Positions 1-9,854 of a stretch of DNA of 64,000 nucleotides are shown one piece after another. Numbering within the stretch: position 1 is the stretch's first letter; every line of letters begins with the position of its first letter. The notes below the pieces were generated by a model. That model was not told the origin of the DNA, did not search any database, and worked only from the letters and a program-made list of their open reading frames with translations. Made by a program: the position numbers and the translations under genes. The stretch comes from Bilabrum cf. latius (lineage: Eukaryota; Bigyra: Bicosoecida; Bigyra; Bicosoecida), in assembly GCA_965178125.1 (NCBI GenBank), contig OZ237756.1, positions 620,001 to 684,000 on the forward strand, given 5' to 3'.

Positions 1-96
1 AGCATACGAGATCTAGTAATCAATAGCAATATTGGTTCAATTGAGAGTATCAAAAAAGGTGATACAGATCAATTTGACCACTTGAAAGATAACTAA
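1..96 (+). CDS. C-terminal end of an unidentified element-L gene (partial)
   Basis: An open frame enters from the left window edge and ends in TAA at 94-96. Its 31 visible residues end in ..FDHLKDN. It converges on the PrimPol/helicase gene, and a 58-bp hairpin sits exactly between the two 3' ends. Too little is visible to name a family; the AT-rich composition matches element L. Confidence 0.4.
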   Translation, partial: SIRDLVINSNIGSIESIKKGDTDQFDHLKDN

Positions 97-116
97 ATAA
101 ATTCAATACACGTACG

Positions 117-174
117 CGCCCAGAATTGCGGAAATATATCTTAAATAGCTATAATATTACCGCAATTTCGGGCG
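117..174. repeat. 58-bp hairpin element, copy H1
   Basis: Imperfect inverted repeat with arms CGCCCAGAATTGCGG and CCGCAATTTCGGGCG around an AT-rich spacer. The right shoulder reads TAATATTAC (152-160). The copy lies between two convergent genes, so it could act as a terminator here, but the clustered copies at 3630-4757 are not all at gene ends. Confidence 0.75.
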
Positions 175-241
175 GTCGTATCTTAAAAGATTTTAATACA
201 TACGATATCACTTATTAAGTTTTTTATTAATAAGTCATAAT

Positions 242-3040
242 TTAATTTTGTTGTTCTAGTGGATCATTATCCTCATCAACAAATAAAGCGGGGTCTAAGT
301 CAACCTCTATCTCTTCATCGGGTAATTGAACCTCTTCATCATCAACAAATATATCTACTTCACGAGTCTTTTTCTTGTTAGACCAGATATATTCCATCTC
401 ATCGATAATATCCTAGTTAAATTCTACATCGTAATTAATTTTCTTTTTCTTACAAGTCATAAATATGTCTTTCCCAAACATTGATTTATATACTTTAAGT
501 ATTTCGTAATAAAGACCTTTATCAGTGGATAAGTCAACTTTACTTCTTCTTTGGCAGTCATACACTGTCCTATATTCATCTGTTAAGTCTTGGTCTAATA
601 CTTTCTTTTTGATATTATAATCAAGATTAGTTCTTTTAAGACCTAAAGTATCAATCATCTTATTAAGTAAGACTAATTTTCTAGAACTAGACTTAGCATT
701 GATAATATCAAACTCGCCTTTATTAATTGCTTTCACAAGTAAGTGTTTATCATCTTGTCTAAAGAATTTATTGAAATTAAATAAATTAGATAACTTACCT
801 TTATTAATAAAGTACTCTTTGTATTTGTCAATATCACCTTCATCTAAGTCTAAATATTTATTAATCTTCTTGACATTAAGACAATTAATATCAAAATTTT
901 CAAGTTGTTTTTCTTTAATGGTATCTTTGATTTCTTTATCCTTACATCTGGTGATCTTAACAGATAAATCATAAGACACGTCATAACCGGTATCAATTAA
1001 CTACTTGATCATATGTAATTTAGGGTTTGTCTTATAACAATCTACCTTGTAAAGATAATTACGATATAGTTTCTTGAATATGATTTTAACTTTGCTCATT
1101 TCTTCTTCTACTTTGTCTTCTACTTCTACCTCGTTGAAGTCGGGATATGTATCACTGACAAATTTAACTAATTCTTCGTAGTCTTTTAAAGAGGTAGCCA
1201 TAAAAGATTTAACTTGTGAAAGACTTTCATATGTGCTAGATCGTCCTTTCTAGTAATCAAAAAATATAGTGATATGTGATGGGTTTCTACATCTGTTAAG
1301 CTATTGAACCATTTGGGGAGGTGTGATAGTATGACCTTTGAAATAACCAAAGACTGGTCTAGTCATAGTGCTATCTATCCCGTAAATGACTTTAGGTGAG
1401 AAGATAATGATATCAAACATATCCATATCATAGTCTTTGTCTTCGCTTTCTGCTGTAAGTATTAAGATTTTATTTAATTTCTTATCTTTCTCGTTATCTA
1501 TAATTTTAAGACTAATTAACTCATTGATTATATCAGCTTTTGTCTTACTATCACTAGCAAGCATAAATTTCTTGTGTTTCATTAACTCATCTCTAAAAGT
1601 CTGTTCGTCATTAACAAATACAGTTTTGGTGCCCTTGAACCTGTTTCTGTCATTCCTAATATATTGATAATCTAATTTTAATAATTCTAAGAAATATAGA
1701 GCATCTTGAGATAAGTCAGCATCTGCTACTATGAACTACTTACAAGTGGTAAGAGCACGAATAAGAGTAATGAAACTCATTGGTCGCCTACCATATAAAG
1801 TCGTAGAACTTAAACAGTGTTCTAAGATACTATTAAACTCATCTAAAAAGACAATATAATCCTTAAAGTTATAATTGCTAAGACTAACAATACTTTCAGG
1901 AGTAATAACAATACTATCACCCTATTTGTATTTATGGTCTTGATAGAATTTAGTTGATTTTGGAAGACTACGCATCTATTGCTTACCTAATAAAATACGA
2001 CTAACAACTGATAAAAAGCTGTCATCTACTCTATTAAATAAATCATTAGCAGCAGTTGTCTTTCCAGAACCAGCCCCCGACTTAACGGCATAGTTGATAC
2101 CTTTCTTAAAGAATTTAATATAACGACCTTTGTCGTCAGCAGTCAAATATCTACGGTCAATCTTCTAATTGACTTTCTTGACTACTTTATTCTTGAATAT
2201 CTTGTATCGATAATATAGGCTAAGTCGTTTCTTTTCACTATCTAACTAATTAAAGAACCATTCAACACATTGAAAAGTGGAATTTTCTAATAATCGAGTA
2301 AAAATTATCTTGTTCTTAGTCGACTAATAGCTTTCTACGTCTTGTTTGCTCCATTCATCAAATATATCATATACCTTATTACCATCTACTGGATTTAAGT
2401 ATTTAGCGATATAACTTGTAGCTCTACAAACTAGATGCCAGTTATATGAATTAGAATAATACTCTTTACCTAATTGATATAAGTATTGTTTGTATTCTTC
2501 GGGTTTAATCATATAACGGTAGTCTTCAGCTGTAAGTTGTGGTGAATAGATATTTTGTAGTATGAACATCTTGACGTCAGTTGGTATTCTTTTCACGGAT
2601 GTCTTTTGTATTAGTTCGTATTTCTTACCGTTGATAGAGCTAGGAGGACACATGATAAAGCTATCATTTGTGATCACATCTATATGTTCTTTTCTATTTA
2701 CTGACCTCTTACTAAACTCTTCTTCATACTTAAAATACAAATGATATCCATTGGGAGACTTGACAGTGTAAGTATTCATCTCTTGAATAAACTTATCAAC
2801 ACTACCATATTCCGCAATAAACTTACCATTTTGAAATTCAGTTTTATTTTTCTCTTTTTCACAATCTAAGTCAAGGACAAAGAAACCTGCACGTCTTCCA
2901 GTTAGTAATCCAACATTAAGATTTGACTTTCTGGTGATAAGTTTAGTAGATTCCAAATTCTACCAAGACTTAATAAGTGGTTGTTTAGAGTTGTGAGCTA
3001 TTGAGAAATAAACAGGGTTAGATATGTGTTCGGTCGTCAT
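242..3040 (-). CDS. PrimPol (AEP) - superfamily 2 helicase fusion, element L replication protein
   Basis: Predicted 932-aa replication protein (TAA stop at 242-244; ATG at 3040). Many in-frame TAG codons must be read as sense. The N-terminal third resembles archaeo-eukaryotic primase/PrimPol: an acidic FVLDLDCE motif near residue 52, then SPNGYHLYFKY and a PPSSINGKKYE motif. A P-loop GAGSGKTT near residue 318 starts a helicase like the herpesvirus-type origin-binding proteins: SVVSRILLGKQ, a FLDEFNS DEAD-like box near 398, and GIDSTM..PVFGYFKG followed by a Q..NRCRNP motif VI. The C-terminal 300 residues are charged and unassigned. It is colinear with the 925-aa protein at 42810-45587. The gene probably initiates element replication. 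The start is supported by a TATACTAG initiator-like word directly upstream. Confidence 0.85.
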
Positions 3041-3070
3041 TCTAGTATATACTATACTAAAGATAATTTT

Positions 3071-3283
3071 TTAAGTCATTTTCTAGACGCACTATTTTGG
3101 CTTAAAGGATTGAGATGGATTTTCGCGCACAACTAGAGTATTTTTAAATTTTTCAATTTCTGCTGGGGATTTCCCGATTAGTAAATAACTTATAGTCTCT
3201 TGAAACTCTATTGGTAAGTCTTGTAATTGATGTATTGGTTTATTGATAACTTGATTATTTGATTTGGTATCTATTAAATCCAT
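3071..3283 (-). CDS. small element-L protein, unknown
   Basis: 70-aa protein with no family I recognise; two in-frame TAGs lie near the end (FKPK-Q-CV-Q-KMT) before TAA. It is followed by the PrimPol gene on the same strand, 30 bp away. The sequence between holds TTTAAGTCATTTT, a word also found in element-B promoters. Confidence 0.55.
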
Positions 3284-3315
3284 TATTAATAATACTATAA
3301 TAATAAAATATATTT

Positions 3316-3525
3316 TTAAGTCTTATTTAATCCTTCTGTATCTGGTTCATCCTTAACCTGTTTTCTCTTCTAATAGTACCCCTTCCATTTCTCTTGATTC
3401 TTTTGGTAATACTTCTATTTAGCTCTTTTAATAGCTTCTTTCTTTTTGGTCTCCTATTCCTTGAGTCTTTGATAATCTTCCATAATGTCTTGAACCTATT
3501 TTAATACATCTTTAATATCTGGCAT
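3316..3525 (-). CDS. small basic YYxKN-motif protein, element L
   Basis: 69 aa, strongly basic and probably helical, with four to five UAG codons used as Gln (for example LK-Q-VQDIM and KGYY-Q-KRK). The core KQKYYQKNQEKWKGYY resembles the N-terminal stretch of two zinc-finger proteins in the other elements (EYYRKNKGKLGE at 32625-32897 and EYYKTNKDKWNKKY at 45646-45948). This version has no Cys/His finger. It may bind nucleic acid; that is inference from charge and the relatives. Confidence 0.6.
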
Positions 3526-3629
3526 TACTATAGTAATATACTAGATAAATCTTTAAGTTTTTAAAACTAGAAAATGACTTAAAATAAGTGGTATGAGTTA
3601 GTGAATATGTAAAATTGAATACGGGTGAG

Positions 3630-4757
3630 CGCCCAGAATTGCAAACATAATTTTCTTGATACTTATATATTTCCGCAATTTGGGGCGGTCATATCTGGAG
3701 ATACAATTTGGGGCGGTCATATTTATTATTAGTTATTTTAAAATATCTCGTCAAGTGGTTAAGTCTTTTTGTGATATCCCGTTAAGTGGTCAATAAAATG
3801 AACGGTAAGTCAAAAAAATTAATCAAAATAAAGAAGTAGTTGATTATTAATTATTGAAGACACCTAAGCGCCCAGAATTGCGGACATAATTTCTAGAATA
3901 CTTATATATTTCCGCAATTTCGGGCCGTCATTTCTGGACATTTAATATAGCACATACTAGAAATATCTTTATTACAAAATTACACCTCTATAAGATAACT
4001 ATGTCAAAATTAACAAAATATAAAACTCAATACACCTACGCGCCCAGAATTGCGACAATATATCTTAATATCCTAATATATTACCGCAATTTCGGGCGCT
4101 AGTATTATACTATACCATATTTAATTATCCTATATTTTCCATTTAATCTAGTGATTAATCATTTCAAAGTAATACACTTGACATAAACCAGTTCATTGAG
4201 TCATTTTTAAGTTATCCCGTTTTGTATTCCTTTATATCATATACTCAAACAAAGGACTTAAACATATTTAAAGAATTATGAAAAATAAAAATCAATACAC
4301 CTACGCGCCCAGAATTGCAGAAATATATCTTGAATAGCTATAATATTACCGCAATTTCGGGCGATAGATTAAAGGATGTATTTTTAAGGGGATACCCTTA
4401 TATTTGAAGTTTTGAAGAGATGACATATAAAAGACTTTATAAAGTGATTAATATCTCCTTCTAGTTATATTTAAATATTCAATTATTTAAGTATAGATTG
4501 ACAAGTAATAAAAAAAGAGATAAATTAAGTTGATATTAGTTTAGTTTTATTTATTAATTTAAATTTTTCATTGGAAGTATTAAAAAGACTTTAATACTTC
4601 TGTCAATCTCTTTAAGTATTTATTTAGTTATTTTCTAAAGTGGTAAATGTCAATTGATACTTAAAACCAAATCATAATATAAAACTCAATACACCTACGC
4701 GCCCAGAATTGCGAACATATATTCTTAAATGACTATATATTTCCGCAATTTCGGGCG
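3630..4757. repeat. cluster of five 58-bp hairpins (H2-H6) in a gene-free stretch
   Basis: Copies at 3630-3687, 3869-3927, 4041-4098, 4306-4363 and 4700-4757, plus a half copy at 3702-3720. Each has arms related to CGCCCAGAATTGCG and CGCAATTTCGGGCG and an AT-rich spacer; the total length stays at 58-59 bp although the spacer sequence varies. Several are preceded by CAATACACCTACG. H5 again contains TAATATTAC (4341-4349). Apart from these I see no gene between 3526 and 4959. Confidence 0.8.
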
Positions 4758-4959
4758 GGCATATCCTAAGACTTAGGCTAGAGATTTACTCAACAGATTA
4801 AGTCAAATGAAGGTCTAACAGATAGACATTAACGGCGCGAAGGTATTAAATTAGGTAGATATATGAATAAATAGCGATTAAATTATTATATTCAAGTGAA
4901 GGACATAATGAAGGACTACGGCTTAAGATGTTGTAAAGTGGTTATTATTGACCTCATAT

Positions 4960-5058
4960 GTTATCCGCCAAAATGTGAAGTTATGATAACTCTATTTCTA
5001 CTATATAGTAGAAATAGAGTTTACTTATATAAAAACTACACACATTTTGGCGGATAAC
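4960..5058. repeat. nested inverted repeat at the element L / host junction
   Basis: Outer arms GTTATCCGCCAAAATGTG (4960-4977) and its exact reverse complement (5041-5058) enclose a perfect 34-bp palindrome at 4988-5021 centred on CTATATAG. Left of it the DNA is AT-rich; right of it GC-rich host coding sequence begins at once. It looks like a terminus, a small foldback element, or a structure made during integration. The far end of element L is outside the window, so a terminal inverted repeat cannot be tested. Confidence 0.75.
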
Positions 5059-5450
5059 ACGTAGGGGGCAGGGAGCACCGAGGACTGCTCGATTTTGTTG
5101 ACGACCCGCTCTCCGGCAGGGGAGGATTCGGCTCTCTCCACTGTTTCGGGTTCTTTGCTCTCTTCTTTGCCGCCTGCTGCGTTACCGACAGGGTGCGCGA
5201 AGCACAGGCGCTCGCCGATCGTCGGGTCTGCTCGTGCGCTTGCTGCTTCCTTGGCTCCCACTCGCGGCGGGCGGAGGTCGGCTATCTCTGCTTCCGTGAA
5301 CACGTTTCGCAGAATCATGTAGCCATCTTTTGTGTATGACTCAAGCACATCTACCGGAATCGGCGTGTACTTGCCGACCGAAGCTTCGTGCGACAAAGTC
5401 GAGCTGGATCTTGGCTTCAACGAGAGGTCGCCCGTTGCGATTGCGGCCAT
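5059..5450 (-). pseudogene. truncated phytanoyl-CoA dioxygenase-like host gene
   Basis: The frame from ATG at 5450 begins with a short leader and then a PhyH-type N-terminus: a VLESYTKDGYMILRNVF segment followed by TEAEIADLR. These match the start of the phytanoyl-CoA dioxygenase (PhyH) 2-oxoglutarate/Fe(II) family. After it come about 70 low-complexity residues, and then the frame runs straight into the inverted repeat of element L. The catalytic HxD...H core is absent. Either element L has interrupted the gene or the rest lies in exons beyond the left window edge; the abrupt change of composition favours interruption. Family call is moderate because only about 40 diagnostic residues remain. 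Confidence 0.55.
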
Positions 5451-5983
5451 GACACGTGTGCAAATATGATTCAAGCTGCTACAGCCCTGTCTGTTTTAGA
5501 GTGGGTTGCGTGAGTGCAAGCTCCAACGCGCGCTGCAATTTGGGACAGTTGCAGTTGGCACTGACGAGCTCTGCTCGAACTTGCGTTGTCCATATTGATG
5601 GTCTCGACAATGGTCTCCGCACAGCCGTGCATACTATTTCTGGCGTTTCTTTGCACAGTACTTGCGCTGAATGCCTCGGCAAGCGATCTCATTTCCGCCT
5701 TTCTGAGCCTAAAGTGCAACCAGCTGCGTTCGGGCCTAGCATGCAGCGATCAAGTGATTGCCTTCTCAGGAATTATGGTTTAAGAGTACAGCTAATGTAA
5801 CGTTTGGCGGATTCCCAGGCACGAGCACGGCTTGATTCGCCCACAATAGGGTATCTTGTGCGGAACTGGTGCCTCGGATACACCTAGACTTTGAATGCAG
5901 ACTCGGGCACCCGCGCGCACGGTGATATATTCTAGAATAGGCAAGAATTCATGATTCTGAGAGCAAGAAGCATCAGCCCAATG
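5451..5983. other. host intergenic region, one doubtful small ORF
   Basis: No convincing gene. A plus-strand frame at 5598-5783 would encode 61 aa with a hydrophobic, signal-peptide-like stretch (ILFLAFLCTVLALNASA) and ends in TAA. It has no recognisable family, so I do not call it a gene. Confidence 0.3.
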
Positions 5984-7695
5984 TCACAGTTCCTCGGCCA
6001 CAACGACATCCTGCTCGCCCACCGAAGCACTTGCTCCGTCCCCGTCGAGTCCTTCGCTTGTCACCGGCGACCCCAATTCCCCAAGAGGATTGTCCTGCGG
6101 ATCTAGCATGCCCCTAGCGAACTTTCGGGCGAAAACTAGAAGCAGAAGGCAGATGAGCACATACATGCCCACAGTAAGCACCTGCTCGGTCACTGAAAGG
6201 AACCTGAGGCTCGAGCGCGAACGTTCGGCAGCATCCGCCTCCGCCGCGGCGATTCTAGCGGCAGCTGTGGCTTCTTCGGTTCTTCGCCTGTGCCGGCTGC
6301 TGCCGCTTCCCTTCTTGCCCTTTCTATCCCTCCCCCTCGATCTCCGTGATGGGTCGCGCTTGCTGGACTTTGTCTTGGTCGGCGACTTCCGGATTCCGCT
6401 GCCGGCCTCTTCCCAGGCCTACCTCTCCTTGCTGTGCCTCGTATGCTTGGTTTTACTCTTACTCTTACTGTTCCCGCTCTTTGAACTAGGTTTGGGTCTG
6501 GATCTGGTCTTGGTTCCGCTTCGCCCGGTGCTGGGCGCCCTCCCGCCATCGTCCTCGCCCTCGCCCTCGTCCGATTCACCATCATCATCCTGCTGCTGCT
6601 GCCGCCCCCCTGCAGATGCTCGTGAACCAGAAGCCGCGCCCACCAGCCCGCCCAATGCTCCGATCCCATCGCCGGTCGCGCTAGCAGCCCCAGCTCTGGA
6701 GCCGTTGGTGTGACGAGTATCAAGGCCCGAGGCACCATCGCTAGAGCGGCCCGTGCCTTCCTTCTCGCTTGCACTCGTCACACCGGAGCGCGCACTGGGC
6801 AGTCGCGGCGATGCAGTCGCACTACCACTCGTACCGGTGCCTGCTTTGCTCTTCGGTGCATTAGATGACGAGTGCGAGGCCGAGGCCGAGGCCGAGGCTG
6901 TGGCTGTGGCTGAGTGCTCGGGTGCCTTTCCGTCGCTAGAGTCTGCCCTCGGGGCCGCTGCTGATGCCCTGCTGCCTGATATGGACTCGGAATTGGATTT
7001 TGATGCAATACTGTCTCCTTTCGATCGGCCCTCATGCTCTTTGGCCTTGCCCTGATCCTTGCCCTCCTCCTTGGGCATGGGCAGCACAAGCTCCGAAACT
7101 GTGCCGCACTTGCTGCACTTCCACTCCGTGCTCTTTGTAGCGAGCTCTTTCCGAATATGTTCGGGGGCCTCCACGGCGCCCACGGCTCCCTTGCCGCTCT
7201 CCTGGAAAAAGGCGCTGATGGCCAAGAGCATGCTGCTGATGCGCCAGCCCATGTCCCAGGACTCGGGGTGGTAATTCGTGATGTTCAAGCAAATCTTCTT
7301 GCCCACCTCAAATCGGCCGTTCGGGGTGAGGAAGATGAAGTCGGGCGGCTTGTGCGGGAAGTCGAGAGGCAGACGGAGCTCGCCGTGGTACGTGCCTCCT
7401 TCGAACGGGCTGTCGCCGGGACCTCGCACCGTAAAATGCCACCGAAACAGATCACCCTGCGATCAAAGTTCAAACACTAAAGCGTGCAATCGATTGGTGG
7501 TGCGCAGGCACGGCTTTCGTTATTCAGTGTGCTTGTTTTGCGGCAACAGCTCACGTCTAGGGGAGCAGCGTGGTAGTGCGGAGAGGGGTTTCGTCGCATG
7601 AGCCTAGCTTCCTGCAAGTAAGGGAGTGTGTGTGTGTTGGGGTATAGCTTGCGAGCTAAGGTTTGCAACAAGGCCACGTTGCAAGCCGGCGACAT
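5984..7695 (-). CDS. UBE2J1-like: UBE2J/Ubc6-type tail-anchored E2 ubiquitin-conjugating enzyme
   Basis: E2 of the ER-associated degradation pathway. The main exon (7456-5984) starts GDLFRWHFTVRGPGDSPF and carries the UBE2J hallmark NGRFEVGKKICLNI with the active-site Cys, then NYHPESWDMGWR. A Cys-x2-Cys pair, long Ser/Gly-rich and basic linkers and a C-terminal membrane anchor (VLTVGMYVLICLLLLVF) follow, with about 50 residues after the anchor. An in-frame TAG at 6419-6421 joins the catalytic part to the anchor (SKER-Q-AWEE); the real stop is TGA. A GT-AG intron 7457-7554 joins an exon 7555-7611 encoding EARLMRRNPSPHYHAAPLD. The first exon is uncertain: ATG at 7695 with an intron 7612-7677 is one option. 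It is divergent from the thymidine kinase gene. Confidence 0.85.
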
Positions 7696-7949
7696 GGCTC
7701 CACACGAACATCGGACGTCTCGAGAGAACTCACGGCCATTAGCCTGCGCATAGTCACACTTGACTTTACAGTCGCTGCAGACGCCATTACGTGCGCCTAT
7801 ATCTATCAGTATCAAGCTAGTGACGGCACGAGCACGAAATCCTTTCGCCAGGTGCAAGCGGAACCACTACGACGAAAATGCGCGGCGCCACTATTTTGAA
7901 TTATTGGTGCACGTTGGGATGGCATCTCGATCGTGTCGAATTTGCCGCG

Positions 7950-9577
7950 ATGGAAGGATCAATGGCAGACCACCCCCAAGACCCCGTATCGCCAATGCAC
8001 GGTTCGTCCTCAACTGTCCGTGGCGGGCACATCCAGCTTGTGCTTGGGCCCATGTTTAGCGGCAAGTCCAGCGAACTCATGCGCCGGTGCCGCAGGCATC
8101 TGCACGCAAGTAAGGCCGTCCTGCTGATCAAATTTGCTGGCGATACTCGCTACTCGAACGATAAGATGAGTTCCCATGACAAGGTGAGGTGTGGTATGCG
8201 ATTGCATAGCTTAGAGCCTGTGTTGGCGTGGCTTTCGTGCTTGCGTTTGGATGTGCAACTGCTGCAAAGCTGACTTGATGCCGGCGCGCAAGCTTCGTTC
8301 GGATGCCTTGTATCCCAATTCAGATACGTGTTACTACAATACCAAACCATACTTTGCCGGTGCAGGTACAAATCGCGGCGGTATCGGCGCGGCAGCTGTC
8401 CGAGGTGAGTGAGCACGCCATCGACCGAGCCGAGGTCATCGGCATCGACGAGGGGCAGTTCTTCCCGGACGTCGCAGAGGCCGCCGAGCGCTGGGCGCAA
8501 GCGGGCAAAACCGTCATCATCGCGGGACTCGACGGCGATTTCCGCCGGCAGCGGTTCGGCGGCCTGGTGGACTTGGTGCCCCAGGCCGAGAGCGTGGTCA
8601 AGCTGAGCGCCATCTGCAAGGCCTGCGGGTCCGACGCGGCCTTCACGATGAGGCTGACGAGCGATGAGGCGGTCGAGCTGATCGGGGGGGCCGAGATGTA
8701 CGTGCCCGTCTGCAGGGGGTGCCACGGGGACGCAGACAGGGTCAGGAGAGCCGTGTCCATGGGGGACCGCAGGGGGATCGAGCTCGCCAAGGAGCTTGAG
8801 CTGGCGGCGGGTGCACTGCACTGCGGCGGGGGTGCTGGCCCTGCGGCGGTGCTGGGGGTGGGATGTCCCGGTGCCGGCGATGAGGAGTGTGACGAGTGTG
8901 AGGAGGGGGGGGAGAACAGCACCAGTCCAGTGGAAGGGGGGACGGGGGCCGGGAGCGGTGCCACCGTGGGGGGATCCGTCTCGCGCGGCGCCGGTTCCGC
9001 AGCGGAGGCGGCACTGTCGACGGCGGCCGGGGCGTTCGAGGACCGGCGGAACGGTTCCGCAGCGGAACAGGCGGCGCCGCGCACTCCGGCTCCTCCGACG
9101 CTGCCGCTCACGCCGGGTGTCGGCGCCCGGTCGGAGCACCGCCGGCGCCGCGCCGCGGACGGCATCCAATTGCGCGGCGCCGGTTCCGCAGACGGGAGCG
9201 AGGACGAGGATTTGCTGCAGGCGGAAGAAGAAGCCGCCGCCGCTGACGCTGCGGCAGCAGCCCAGGAGTCCTCCTCTGCTGCCCTTGCAGCTCTGCGCGG
9301 CAGCACCCTGTCCGGGGATCGAACCCCGCTGGCGGATATGCGGCAGGCAGCCGCCACTGCGACTGCAGACCCGTTGGGCTCCCGCCCCACAGGTGTGACG
9401 AGTGCGCGGGGGCCGCAGGCCGCCGCTGACGTGCGGCTTGCTATGGGCCTGCGGGGGCGTGTGGTTGCAACCGGGTCTCGCTCCAAGCGGGGAGGTGTCT
9501 CCCGCAGCAGCCGGGTGGCTACGGAAGGCGCGGACGCTTTCGTGTCCAAGGCGACGACCCGGATGAGGCTGCTGTGA
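7950..9577 (+). CDS. TK1-like: thymidine kinase (TK1 type) with long low-complexity tail
   Basis: Phosphorylates thymidine to dTMP in the salvage pathway. P-loop [12 protein letters not shown] near residue 32, DEGQFFPD near 105, a [13 protein letters not shown] segment and two zinc-binding Cys pairs (CKAC near 160, CRGC near 192) are all TK1 signatures. A phase-0 GT-AG intron at 8184-8365 splits MSSHDK from [10 protein letters not shown]; without splicing the frame closes soon after. ATG at 7950 is chosen; an in-frame ATG at 7878 is possible. The spliced product is about 481 aa, roughly twice a normal TK1. The extra 250 residues are Ala/Gly/Ser/Glu-rich, contain repeated GSAAE-type words and probably form a disordered tail. 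Stop is TGA. Confidence 0.9.
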
Positions 9578-9854
9578 TGGGAGCAAGATGCGGGTGTGGG
9601 AGTTTGGGTGTGGGACTGTAGGGATGGGATGGGGGAGGTTTGCAATGAATATCGGTTACCTGTGTTCTTGTATCGATGGGCGTATCGCGTGGCAGATGCT
9701 ACGTGCCACGGTCTGCTCGCTCGCAAGCAACTGCTCGGGTTTGATGCCCCACCCACCGTGGCCAATGAATCGGAGCATTGCATGATCCATCCGTGTTGCT
9801 ACAAGGCTACTACTCGACCGCACATAATCGAGCTTGACTTAGTCCGGTCTCGAT

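Noticed and set aside
152-160. Proof of a geminivirus-type rolling-circle origin
   Set aside because: The nonanucleotide occurs in only two of six hairpins, the loop is too long and no Rep endonuclease is seen; kept only as a lead.
3630-4757. CRISPR array
   Set aside because: Repeats are palindromic pairs at irregular distances with no uniform spacers, and the setting is eukaryotic.
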